Source: Symbiodinium natans
Lineage: Eukaryota; Sar; Dinophyceae; Suessiales; Symbiodiniaceae
Length of the DNA stretch: 57,500 bases
Assembly (NCBI GenBank): GCA_905221605.1
Contig: CAJNDS010002471.1
Span: forward strand, 10,001-67,500
Direction: 5' to 3'
Below the pieces are notes generated by a model, which saw nothing but the letters and a program-made list of their open reading frames with translations, was not told the origin of the DNA and made no database searches. The position numbers were made by a program, and so were the translations under genes. This document shows positions 41,640-50,878 of this stretch, piece after piece (position 1 is the first letter of the stretch; each line of letters begins with the position of its first letter).

Positions 41640-42165
41640 CTCCATGGGAGTCGGACACGTCCCGAGACTGCGGGTCCGATTGAAGTGGCTCGACTGTCGC
41701 CGGATGCCATGCGATCCTTGGGGACGAAATGAACCCTAAACGGGTTTATGGTTCATATACCTTAATAGGCATTATAGTAGTAATGGGTATATGACCCCAC
41801 TTTTAGGGTTCATTTGGTCCCCAAGGATAGGAGCACCGAAAGACGATCGAGGATGCAGAGCTAATCTTGGCTACACTCAGAAGGGCAGCTAAAAATTAAA
41901 AATCTTAGCTGCCTTGTTAAGAAACCCAATAAACCCAAAAAGGCTAAGGATCTAAAGTTACAGTAAAGCTGCCTTATTAAGAAACCCAATAAGCCCAAAC
42001 AGGCTAAGGATCTAAAGTTACAGTAAAGCTGCCGTATTAAGAAACCCAATAAACCCCAAACAGGCTAAGGATCTAAAGTTACAGTAATAGTACCACAAAA
42101 GTAATGCTGCAGTGCGGAATTTCAGGGAAAAAGGCAGCCCTTAAGCTCGACCCTTGCAACCCTGC
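41640..42165 (-). CDS. Gene fragment with introners A4 and B2 separated by a 36-nt exon
   Basis: Exons in minus order: 42165-42106 (ending FFPEIPHCS), 41865-41830 (ISSASSIVFRCS, exactly 12 codons) and 41716-41640 (DRMASGDSRATSIGPAVSGR, VRLPWSPP). Removing A4 (flanking repeat ATTA) and B2 keeps one frame through all three. The upstream limit is uncertain and the family unknown. Confidence 0.55.
41717..41829 (-). mobile_element. Introner family B copy (B2), 113 bp
   Basis: Same inverted ends as B1 (CCTTGGGGACGAAATGAACC and complement). In minus sense it runs from TATCCTTGGGG to CCCCAAG, followed by GATCGC. Excision here keeps the frame. The near-repeat is ATC. Confidence 0.78.
41866..42105 (-). 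mobile_element. Introner family A copy (A4), 240 bp with three 60-bp internal units
   Basis: A normal family A copy in which the 60-bp unit from AGCTGCC to TTACAGTAA is present three times, at 41907, 41967 and 42027. The flanking repeat is ATTA (minus sense ATTACTTTTGTGG at the start, CCAAG/ATTAGC at the end). Length is 116 plus two extra units plus 4 bp. Confidence 0.82.
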
Positions 42166-42239
42166 AGCCGGGCCCCCAGGAGCCACGGTTTAGGGTTTAG
42201 GGTTTAGGGTTTAGGGTTTAGGGTAGCCCGTGCCTGCGC

Positions 42240-42700
42240 GCCAATCAGCTGAGCCGATGCCTTGGTTCTTCAAGTGGTACTTCACGCAGCTGAAGTTCGG
42301 AGGGGCGTGCTTCGCGCGCGCGCGCCACGACGCGGATTCCTAAGGACCGGTGCCAGCAGTGCGGCAAGAGCGCCTCGTCGGGGCGAACCTCTACCGCACC
42401 AGCAACTACTACTACGATGCCTTGGTTCGACTTCGAGCTTGCTAGCTGTTGTCTTCTCTTCTTTCCTTGGGGACCAAATGAACCCTAAAATTGGGGGTCA
42501 TATACCCATTACTACTATAACTCCTATTAAGGTATATGATCCATAAACCCTTTTAGGGTTCATTTCGTCCCCAAGGTTCGCGGCAACTCCTATCTCTGAC
42601 TGCAGCCCGCTTGGTTGTTGCTCGACCTGCTTAACAGCTTGAGACGCTTTCCAAAACGATCCTTCAGAACGCCACGCTGCCACCGCCGCCCCGCTTGGCA
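42240..42700 (-). CDS. Gene fragment interrupted by introner B3
   Basis: Upstream exon (about 42700-42580) reads SGAAVAAWRSEGSFWKASQA, VKQVEQQPSGLQSEIGVA. After B3 (42579-42466) the frame continues AKEEKTTASKLEVEPRHRSS. A plus-strand frame (VRQERLVGANLYRTSNYYYD, 42350-42440) is also attractive, so the extent to the left is uncertain. GATGCCTTGGTTC is repeated at 42257 and 42417. Confidence 0.48.
42466..42579 (-). mobile_element. Introner family B copy (B3), 114 bp, inverted relative to B1 and B2
   Basis: Minus sense starts GAACCTTGGGGACG and ends GTCCCCAAG, followed by GAAAG, so GAA is the flanking repeat and splicing is GA-AG. The frame is preserved as GTT GCC GCG AAA GAA GAG. Confidence 0.8.
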
Positions 42701-43095
42701 GCGCTGAAGAGCATCAGGCCCTTGTGGCTAAAAGCTGTTTTTGGCGCTTGGAGGCAGGGCTAAACTTCTTGCTGCGTTGTCCACAGCTATCTCAAGATGC
42801 AGCAGCGACACCTAAGTCTGAACGGCTTGAAATCAGGTGCAGGCCCCAGGATCGAGCTTCAAGTCCCAGGACATGAAAATGCGTTAACAGGATTGCAGGA
42901 TTCAGAGCATAGGAAAGGCCCTGGTGTGGATGGCTTGCAAGAATACGTCCCCTTTCTTAGCCTCTCTGCGCCACTCAGAAAAGGCTTTGGGACCGTTCCA
43001 CTCATGCTAAACCCTAAACCCTAAGCCCTATTCCCTAAACCCTAAACCCTAAACCCCAAACCCCAAGCTATCAACGACAGGTAACCAGGTGATCA

Positions 43096-43200
43096 GTTGG
43101 GATGTTCCTCCCTATACTAGCAGTCCTTAACTAATAGGGATTCCAATAGGGGGTACTATAAGCCGTACAAGAGTGTTAGCATAGGGGGGAACATCCCAAG
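43096..43200. mobile_element. Family J short inverted-repeat element
   Basis: Ends GTTGGGATGTTCCTCCCTAT and ATAGGGGGGAACATCCCAA are an imperfect 19-bp inverted repeat. GTGAT occurs just outside both ends. The CTTGGG-type terminus recalls families B and C. Confidence 0.72.
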
Positions 43201-43423
43201 TGATTAGGTTCAGGCCAGGTGTTTCGATTGTTTCGGGCTTGGGTTTGGAAGCGCCAAGACCCGACCTCGCGCGGATCGATGGAGAAGCGGCCGTCCGCAA
43301 CCAAGCCGCCTGCGGCGGAACTGAAGAATGCAGCAGCAGGTCAAGCATCCTAAGCCCGAAGCCCTCAACCCTAGCCCTAAACCCTAAACCCCTCGTTTTT
43401 GTCGAGGGGCCCCAAACCGCTTC

Positions 43424-43720
43424 CTATAGGCCTATCGCCGCGGGGTCAGGCAGCCAGGCTTGTCTGGGGAGGAGGGATCGAAACCTGACCATGCCTGGAT
43501 CGCGCACAGAGAGGTGGAGCTCACCATCGAGGTACACCTGCAACTTACCTTGGCAAAGGCACGCAGCTTTTGTTGGCACAAACACAAGGTTGGGAGTTGA
43601 GGAGGTTAGGGTATGAGATGTGTAGGATTGATTCCCGCGCTTGGCACATGGACAATCTGGACAATCTGAGCGAAGCTGATCAGAGTGGCGCCAATAGTCA
43701 GCTGCATTCAGCCGAGACAT
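43424..43720 (-). CDS. Possible exon or ORF, weak lectin-like strand motif
   Basis: 98-codon minus frame. KLQVYLDGELHLSVRD resembles a beta-strand hairpin of LamG/lectin-like folds, but this is only a visual impression. A Cys-rich part (SDCPDCPCAKRGNQ) lies near the start. Confidence 0.3.
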   Translation of the reverse strand: MSRLNAADYWRHSDQLRSDCPDCPCAKRGNQSYTSHTLTSSTPNLVFVPTKAACLCQGKLQVYLDGELHLSVRDPGMVRFRSLLPRQAWLPDPAAIGL

Positions 43721-44329
43721 TTACCAAAGGGTCAGGACTTGTGAGCTTCATCGTTTGAGGGTCTGGAGTCCTCGGGCGGGTCAGGGTGTGAGGCTGTAGG
43801 AGGCTCCTGCCTAGATTTAGGTTTCCTGAGGCGCAGGCATCTGCGACACATCCCATGCGCCGAGCCAACCTATAAAGTAGCTTCCTCAACCCTAAACCCT
43901 AAACCCTAAACCCTAAACCTAAACCCTAAACCCCTGAACCCTAACAAACCCTAAACCTTAAACCCCCGCCGAGCCAACCTCTAAAGTAGCTTGACATCTC
44001 GAAAGCCTGGAAGACCTTGGGCTTGAAGTTCTTGCCTTTGCCACTGTGTGTGAATAAAATGTTGGTTTAGGGTTTAGGGTTTAGGGTTTAGGGTTTTAGG
44101 GTTTAGGGTTTGGGGTTTGGGGTTTAGGGTTTAGGGTTTGGGGTTTGGGGTTTAGGGTTTAGGGTTTAGGTACATTCTCACACTCGGAGGTCGAGAGCTC
44201 ATTGGGGTGTAAGCAGGAGATCAGATTCAGAGAACCTGGAGTTGAGCCCCTAAACCCTAAACCCTAAACCCTAAACCCTAAACCCTAAACCCTAAACCCT
44301 AAACCCTAAACCCTAAACCCTACAGGACC

Positions 44330-45060
44330 TTTCGAGTGGCTTGCTGGTAGGTCGACCACCATGGTGGCCACATGCCATGTCGAGGCTTGCACAGCCTCGG
44401 CCCGCGCAGTTCACGACGCGCGCAAGCCCGCGAGACCCTTCTTAGGGTAGTTACATGGGCCCTTCATAAGGGCCCCTGAAAAGGGGTCCCCTTCTATGAC
44501 CCTTTTATACCCTGTACAATACTAAGGGCCCATCCATCAGAAGCTTCTAAAGGAGGTTAGGGACCATATTCAGGGCCCATGAAACCTCCCTTAGAACCCT
44601 GAAACCACAAGACCTAGGCCTAGGCCCCGAAACCTTGAATCCAAACAGGACGAAGGTTTCTTGCGGTGTTTCACCTTTTCAGGTCTAGAGAGAATAACAC
44701 GTTAGGGTTCAGGAAGGTCATTCTTTGTGGACCGTTCCCCGACTTGGAAGTCAGGCAGCTCCACAAAAACCTATCAGGGTTTAGGGTTCAGGGTTTAGGG
44801 TTTAGGGTTGCATAATGTGTGACTCCAAGTCGCTGCAACATCCGCAACCGGAACTTACAATTTGCGACAGGCCCGTTGGGCCGAGGCAAAACCCGTACAT
44901 TGATACCCTTACGCGAAAAGAAGAAGCCAACGGGCGAACCCTTTCTGCTGCATCCGGGCTATGATGTCCTGGCCTTAAACCGTAAACCTAAACTCTAAAC
45001 CCTACACCCTAAACCTTAAACCCTTAACCCTAAACTGCCCTAAATCCTAGAAGAACACCA
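44330..45060. other. Spacer with possible degenerate elements
   Basis: 44450-44610 has GGGCCCTTCATAAGGGCCCC and repeated GGGCCCAT, and its start (GGGTAGTTACATGG) resembles 5346. No gene was recognised. Confidence 0.4.
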
Positions 45061-45422
45061 GGGGCTTGCAGCAACAAGGTTTCTTCAGTAGGCGGGGCTC
45101 AGGCGTTGCTTTTGTCTTTTCTGTTTTGACGTCGGCTCCGCCCCAGGGTCGAAGGGGTTTAGCGTTTAGGGCTCCACAAATGCAGCCCAGCAGCATTGCC
45201 ACAGCTCGTAACCACCTTGGGGCGGTGGGACTCGACCCCTCCCCCGACCACATGCCCAATCCTCCTCAATGCATCGTTGAGCCAGAGGGAACCACCGCCT
45301 CAACCCCGAAACCATTCTTAAAAAGAAGTTTTGAGCCAAAGCTCAGGCCCGTCACTGTCCTCATCCTCGCCCTCAGACTCGTCACCTGTGCGGGTATTGA
45401 GTTCAGGCCTTGCTTGGGATAA

Positions 45423-45446
45423 GTGGGGGGGGGGGGGGGGGGGGGA
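45423..45446. repeat. Poly-G run
   Basis: About 19 consecutive G. Other long G runs are at 4336-4366, 15381-15398 and 37923-37936. Confidence 0.9.
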
Positions 45447-45943
45447 GTGGGGAGTGGAAAGCTCTGCAGTTGAACACTTGTCGGGAGACAGTGTACCATG
45501 TTAACTCTTCACGTTGAGTCAAGAAGTCAAGCTGAACAAGCTTGGAACAGTCCTTTTTCTGCAGGCACTGTAGGTTAGTTTGGGGGCTGCTGAAACCCTA
45601 AACCCTAAACCCTAAACCCTAAACCCTTGAGGCTCGAACCCTTAAGAACATCCGTATTTGGAGAAGGCTGTAAGGATGCCCAACGAGGACTTTGAAGCCT
45701 TAAACACACGATAGCCTCAATTCCCTGCTGGATGCCCAAGAGCATGCGACTGGAAAAAACCTGAAAAGCGTAAGAAAGAGAACGCTGGCCTGGAAACCCT
45801 GCAGCCCTAAAGCCCCAAAACGCGTGTCGTCTTAAAGCCCTACGTCTTCTCGTCTTCCTGGGCCCGCGGCTGTCCCCAAGCTTGTCGCGCATGGGTGCCT
45901 CCAACCGCACCTCTCCCAAGCAAGCACCATTCACAGTCACAGC

Positions 45944-46055
45944 CCCAGATCTTCCAAAAAACCCTTAATTAAGGAATATACCCTAATTTATACTAAGGAT
46001 CCTTATTCTGAATTAAGGTATATTCCTTACTTAAGGGGTTTTGGAAGGTCTGGGT
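45944..46055. mobile_element. Family E element (E2), 112 bp
   Basis: Ends CCCAGATCTTCCAAAAAACC and GGTTTTGGAAGGTCTGGG. The interior has CCTTAATTAAGGAATATACC and AGGTATATTCCTTACTTAAG, making it almost fully self-complementary. Confidence 0.82.
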
Positions 46056-46277
46056 ACACGTCGGGCCAAGGCAGGCCTTCTTTCTTGCAGGGTCTCATCC
46101 CGAGGCGATCATGTCATGGCACTCCACATGAATCTTCGAGGCTCATCTTTTGAAAATTTAGGGTTTAGGGTTTAGGGTTTGGGGTTTAGGGTTTGGGGTT
46201 TAGGGTTTAGGGTTTGGGGTTTAGGGTTTAGGGTTTAGGGTTTAGGGAAGCCTGAGGAGCCTCTTCAAGAAACAGTG

Positions 46278-46396
46278 ACCCAGATCTTCCAAAACCCCTT
46301 ACTTAAGGTATATTACCCTAATTCATAATAAGGATCCTTAGTAGAAATTAGAGTATACAGTATATTCCTTAACTAAGTGGTTTTGGAAGATCTGGG
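46278..46396. mobile_element. Family E element (E3), 119 bp
   Basis: Ends ACCCAGATCTTCCAAAACCC and TGGTTTTGGAAGATCTGGG, 220 bp from E2. Confidence 0.82.
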
Positions 46397-47044
46397 GAGC
46401 GACAAGAGTCTGAGGAGTGCCCAAGCTTCGAGGTGGAACTTAGCTAGTGCACTGAGTTCTACGCGTTACACAGAATCCAACGCCGACCTTGGTGTTGTTC
46501 CAGCCGGTGACAGCCTTGAATGAGTTTCAGTGTCGGCTAGGGCTTTGGGGTTGAGGGTTTTTTTTTGAAACAGCCCTGTGCACCTTTTCTAGGGGTTGAG
46601 GGTTTAGGGTTTAGGGGCTTCAAGCCACGCAAGGTAGAGCTAGCTGCTACTTCAAGCATCTTCAATCAAGAGGCCAGCTTCACGTCGTCTTCGAAAGGGA
46701 TGTCCAGGGATTTCACCTTCACAGGTACAGTCTTTTAAGACGAGTTTGGACAAAAGGCCTCTTAATCCTTAAAGCTAGATTTCCTGAGTCTTCGAACTTG
46801 CTCGGAAGTGCCAAGCCACAAATTACGGACAGAAGTGATTTCATCAATGTGAATGAAATATGGCCATTCTTAAGAATGGGCCCGCCTGCATTCCGTTCAT
46901 TTTCTGTCAAGAATTACGTTGCAACTCGAAGATACTGTGCATTTTACGAAAGGGCCAGAGTTGTAGCTAACGGCCCTCCTGTCCGGATGCAGACTACAGG
47001 GGCATTGGGCTGCACAAGATTCTCCAAGCTCCACAAAAGTACAC

Positions 47045-47190
47045 CCGAAACCCGAAACCCGAAACCCGAAACCCTAAACCGTAAACCGTAAATAACCCTA
47101 AACCCTAAACCCTAAACCCTAAACCCTAAACCCTAAACCCTAAACCCTAAACCCTAAACCCTAAACCCTAAACCCTAAACCCTAAACCCT
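47045..47190 (-). repeat. CCCTAAA array with CCCGAAA units
   Basis: Four CCCGAAA variants, then about 14 uniform CCCTAAA units. A TTTAGGG array follows at 47335-47463, enclosing a 144-bp core with no clear frame. Confidence 0.95.
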
Positions 47191-47688
47191 AACACGACAT
47201 CCGTGCAAGCTCGCAAGAACGGAGGCAGGAAAAGAAGCACAATTGACCAGAGGCCTAGGTCGACATTCTGGGTTGCACCCTGCGAGCCTCCACCATTTGT
47301 TCTCTGGAATCGCCGACCATTACCTGCACTCAACTTCGGTTTAGGGTTTAGGGTTTAGGGTTTAGGGTTTAGGGCTTAGGGCTTAGGGCTTAGGGTTTAG
47401 GGTTTAGGGTTTAGGGTTTAGGGTTTAGGGTTTAGGGTTTAGGGTTTAGGGTTTAGGGTTTACTTGCTCACGCTTGGACATGCCAGGCCAGGCACACACT
47501 GTCAGATGTGCTTCTGCTGCTGCTACTCCTGCCACTGCTGCTACTGCTGCACAACGAGCACTCCTAAATTTTCTGCTGGATCGGGGCCTCACTTCTCGAT
47601 TTTCTGTGAAACGACCGAGCTGGCAGTGAAGCACTGGACAGCATGATAATGAAACAGCTCTCACAACACCATTCAGTACTAATTATTT

Positions 47689-48231
47689 GTGCAGACTCCA
47701 CAGTTGCAAGTTCTAGGCACCACAATAGCTTCAGGCTGCCAAAGATGGAGGCTCAGTCGTACTACAGGCACGGGGCCCCCGGTGCCAGTACCGCACCTGC
47801 TGTGCCAGGGCTCCGCTCAACCGCAACGCGCTGCGCTTCGCGCAGTTCCTGCGGGATGGCCTGCATGGATTCTTCGATTACTCAGAGTATACCAGGTATA
47901 CAGACCGCGCATCATGTACGCAGGTGGCATGCAACCAATTATGAACTCTCACTGCAAAGCACTGCGCTTCGCGCATTGCCCACAGATTTTTGATGAGTTT
48001 CCTGGGTGCTGTTACTCGAAGCGTGCGACACAGACCGCGCAAATTGTACGCAGCGACAGGGCATGCGGTCTCGAATTCAAAACCACTCACACGACCAACA
48101 GAAGTGAGAGGTGGAGAGAGGTGTGGGCAGACAAGCTTGCCGAAGCAGCGGCAGCTTGCGATTTTGGATCACTGCTGCGACGCACTGGATGGGCGCCCAA
48201 GCCTGACGGCTCATTTTGCTGTCCAACCTAG
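47689..48231 (+). CDS. Possible ORF containing a 130-bp divergent tandem duplication
   Basis: 180 codons. The C-terminal half (RSERWREVWADKLAEAAAAC, DFGSLLRRTGWAPKPDGSFC) looks protein-like. The DNA has two divergent copies of a 130-bp segment (TGCGCTTCGCGCA at 47831 and 47961; CAGACCGCGCA at 47901 and 48031). In the first copy another frame (NALRFAQFLRDGLHGFFDYS) looks better. Family unknown. It lies tail to tail with the WD40 gene. Confidence 0.35.
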   Translation: MQTPQLQVLGTTIASGCQRWRLSRTTGTGPPVPVPHLLCQGSAQPQRAALRAVPAGWPAWILRLLRVYQVYRPRIMYAGGMQPIMNSHCKALRFAHCPQIFDEFPGCCYSKRATQTAQIVRSDRACGLEFKTTHTTNRSERWREVWADKLAEAAAACDFGSLLRRTGWAPKPDGSFCCPT

Positions 48232-48729
48232 TCCATGGAACAATTACCCGATTACCCTGCCACCTTCATATGCCTTTGCACAAACCTTGCGCGGCCCGTC
48301 CAGCCCAGCAAGGAAGGTGGGCTGCTGCATCCTGCTATCTGCAGGGAACAGGAGCAAACCCTACTCTTAAGGGAGATGGTGTTGAGGCTCCAGCCTCGAT
48401 TGCTTCGGCATTGACCACAAAAAATCACGTGCCATGCAGGCGAGGGGACAAGCTCTCCGCTAGTAGCAGTACCCTTGACACCCTCGATGACGATATGATG
48501 ACCTAGTGGTAGGCTAGGTTAGGATTGGGATAGGGTAGCAAAGTTCCCTAGTCTTTTGCTCCCAGCCTTGGTTTCAGTAGCACCGGCCTATAAACTCTGG
48601 AGCAATCTGTGGTACCCTCGCCTGCTTGAACAAATTTCTGAAGCTCGCTTTGAGCCGAATTGGATTGGGTGCATGGGCTCCAAAAAATCCACTCTGGGCC
48701 TCCGTGGCCGTCTGCTCCTTCAGATCGCT

Positions 48730-50649
48730 TCACTGTAAAAGAACTCGTGTCAGGCAGCGCTTGGGCTCGACGAACTGCTTCAGCAAGGTCCCCGAAGTCA
48801 CGTCCCAGAGCTTGAACTGGTGGTCGAAGGACCCTGTCAAGAGCAGTCCACGAGACCAGCAGATGTCCAAGCTCTGCGTCAGGAAGTGCTCGCAGCCGAT
48901 GGTCCGCGACACCTCCCCGGTTTCCAACTGCCAAATCTTCACCTTGCCGTCATCAGCACCAGTGCACGCCGTCATGGTACACCAGTCCACGTTGATCGTG
49001 TTGGGGCAATGGCCAGGCAGTTCGTACTCGCGGATCACCTCTCCACTCCTCAAGTCCCAAAGCATCGTGGCGAAGTCAAACCTGGAAGTTGCAAGAACCA
49101 GCTGCTGGTCGAAGGACACGTCCATGGCGTCCCACTGTCCCTTCCCCTGTAGCTCCCGGATCGGCTTCGTGGTACGTGCGTCGGTGAGCTTGATGAAGCC
49201 GTCGTAGGAGCAGGACACGAGCTCGTTTGCATTCCAGTCCGCCGCCACACGTCGCACCATGGCAGCGTGGCCAGGAATCATGTGAACTGGTTTGCTTGTC
49301 TCGAGATCCACCAGCTGCAAGTGGCCACTGGATAGCCCGGTGGCCAGCTTTCCTCGCTGGAAATCCGCATCCAGGGCGCTCCAAAAATCGCTCTGCGGTG
49401 GGAGGCCGCAGGCTGATCCAACGTGCAGAGTCTCCAACGGCATGTCCTTCGTATGATCGTAGATGACCAGCTTTCCACCCAAGCCCACTGAAACGGATCG
49501 CATTCTCTCCCAGTCCACCGCCAAGTCCAAGACCGCGCCCTGGTGGATCTGCGCGTTCCGGATGCAAGGAGGCACCTTTGAGTCAGCGGAGTCCGTCTGC
49601 GGGAAGAGGTACACCCGCCCGGTGGTGTCGGCGCCTGCAACCAGGAAGTCGCACTCATCCATGGAGAGGCGGTCCTTTTCCGGAAGTTGGTGGGCCGTCT
49701 CATGGGCGTTGACGGCCAAGGGGTAGGTCAGCAGGAAGGTATCCTCGAACCAACCTTGAGTGAACTTCTCATCCAGGAAGCGCCTGCCTTCGTGGCATTC
49801 ATGGAGCAGCGTCTCCTTGGTAGCCCAGTATATCATAACAAGGGCACCCTTTTTTGGGTTGGCTATTTTATAAGGGAACCCATAACTCATAACCAAAAGA
49901 AAAAAGGGTAAAGGGCACCACTGGGGCTACCAAGTCTCAGGGTTGCCATAGCGGAAGGGAAAGAGGCGAATGGCCTCATCGCGGCAGGCATTGGCGCAAG
50001 CGTCCAGGATCAGCTCCTTCTCATATGCGTCGGTGATCGCCGGCATCTTCTCTTCCAGAAATTTCCGCGACATCCCGCGCATCCTTGCGCCATAGAAGAA
50101 GCCCTTTCCCAGGAAGTAGTCGTAGTAGTGGCCAAGGTTTGCGCCATCCAGGATGTCTTCGACTTGCTGGAAGCCCATCTGCAGAATCTCCCACATGCGG
50201 CTCTGTTCGTCCAGGTCGACCAGCGTAGGATCCTTGGCTACACTCAGAAGGGCAGCTAACAATTAAAGATTTAGCTGCCTTATTAAGAAACCCAATAAAC
50301 CCAAAAAGGCTAAGGATCTAAAGTTACAGTAAAGTACCACAAAGGATCCTTCCAGAACACTGCTTCACGTCGCAGGCGTAGCTCCTTCTGCATGTCCAGC
50401 TCATTCTCCCAAGCAACGCCAGCTCTCCACTCCTCAAGCCTGGTTCGTTCATGGTTGGGACAATATTCCAAAATTTACTTTTACTTTCCTTATTTGGGTT
50501 TAAGTACCCCTAAAAATGTAAAATGGTACCCAACTATGACCAAGAAGCTCTTTGGGGGAGAGGCTGTCCTTGGCATAGCGATAGATCTTGGGCAGCGCGT
50601 CGAAGTTCTTCGCGAAGAGCGAAGGAGTGTAAATTGAGGGGGAAGCCAT
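48730..50649 (-). CDS. WD40 seven-bladed beta-propeller protein, four exons, 523 aa
   Basis: Exons on the minus strand are 50649-50549, 50439-50349, 50232-49939 and 49815-48730 (stop TGA at 48732-48730). Joined, they give one uninterrupted 523-residue frame. The start ATG at 50649-50647 lies in ACCATGG, with an AG just upstream that could accept a trans-spliced leader. The N-terminal 160 residues (beginning MASPSIYTPSLF) are charged and helical, with no signal peptide or membrane segment, and match no family I recognise. From about residue 218 there are seven WD-like blades (about 218-235, 252-283, 309-335, 343-376, 390-425, 432-465, 475-510), with GHxxxV, FATMLWDL, GKVKIW and HQFKLWD motifs. 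A beta-propeller usually acts as a protein-interaction scaffold; the partner here is unknown. Each intron is a member of a different short-element family, inserted with a flanking direct repeat. The fold is secure, the exon junctions are strong inference and the biological role is unknown. Confidence 0.9.
49816..49938 (-). mobile_element. Introner family C, intron 3 of the WD40 gene (123 bp)
   Basis: The gene-sense intron begins GAGACTTGGTAGCCC and ends GGGCTACCAAG, followed by GAGAC. The termini CTTGGTAGCCC and GGGCTACCAAG are perfect 11-bp inverted repeats, and GAGAC is the flanking duplication. GA-AG splicing joins AAC CCT to GAG ACG CTG in frame. The GT inside CTTGGTAG would leave an 8-nt insertion and a frameshift. 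Part of the interior (GTTGGCTATTTTATAAGGGA on the plus strand) resembles 54279-54310. Confidence 0.85.
50233..50348 (-). mobile_element. Introner family A, intron 2 of the WD40 gene (116 bp)
   Basis: The gene-sense intron starts GATCCTTTGTGGTAC and ends GTAGCCAAG, followed by GATCCT. The direct repeat GATCCT therefore brackets it. Splicing as GA-AG gives TTC TGG AAG GAT CCT ACG in frame. A GT within TTTGTGG would shift the frame by 8 nt. The interior contains TTGGGTTTATTGGGTTTC and AAGGCAGCT blocks shared with copies at 692-807, 13593-13708, 13955-14066 and 41866-42105. Three of the five copies are exactly 116 bp. Confidence 0.85.
50440..50548 (-). mobile_element. Introner family D, intron 1 of the WD40 gene (109 bp)
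   Basis: In gene sense the intron begins GCTTCTTGG and ends AACCAG. GCTT is repeated immediately after the 3' end, so the flanking repeat supplies a GC donor and an AG acceptor followed by G. Joining gives CCC AAA GAG CTT GAG GAG in frame. The sub-ends form an inverted repeat: CATAGTTGGG against CCCAACCATG. The interior carries the motif TTTAGGGGTACTTAAACCC. A GT a few bases further in does not keep the frame with this acceptor. A longer relative lies at 429-671. Confidence 0.82.
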
Positions 50650-50760
50650 GGTCTGCGTGGCTCCGGTGGTTCGACGCGAGTGTGAAAACAAGAGCAGCCG
50701 ATGCAGCTTGTAGCAGCAAGAGCAACAAACCGACAAAAAATATATAAAGAGGTGCAAACC
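50650..50760 (-). promoter_or_regulatory. Putative 5' flank and leader-acceptor region of the WD40 gene
   Basis: Reading the minus strand towards the ATG, there is a T/A-rich block (TTTATATATTTTTTG, about 50730-50750), then a pyrimidine-rich stretch, then CAG five to seven bases before the ATG. Dinoflagellate promoters have been described with T-rich boxes, and mRNAs receive a spliced leader at an AG acceptor. Both assignments here are inference from position and base composition only. Confidence 0.3.
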
Positions 50761-50878
50761 TGGGAATCAGTTCGTCTGAAGCTTTAAGCAGATTGAAATC
50801 ATTCCATCTGCCACATGCAGTGCATCGTCATGCTGCTGCTACGGAGATCCCAGCTTATAAGCCACGCCCAGTTTTGGG

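Noticed and set aside
50440-50548. Canonical GT-AG splicing of WD40 intron 1 from CTTG/GTCATAG
   Set aside because: With the acceptor AACCAG/G it leaves a frame mismatch. The GC donor within the GCTT repeat keeps the frame.
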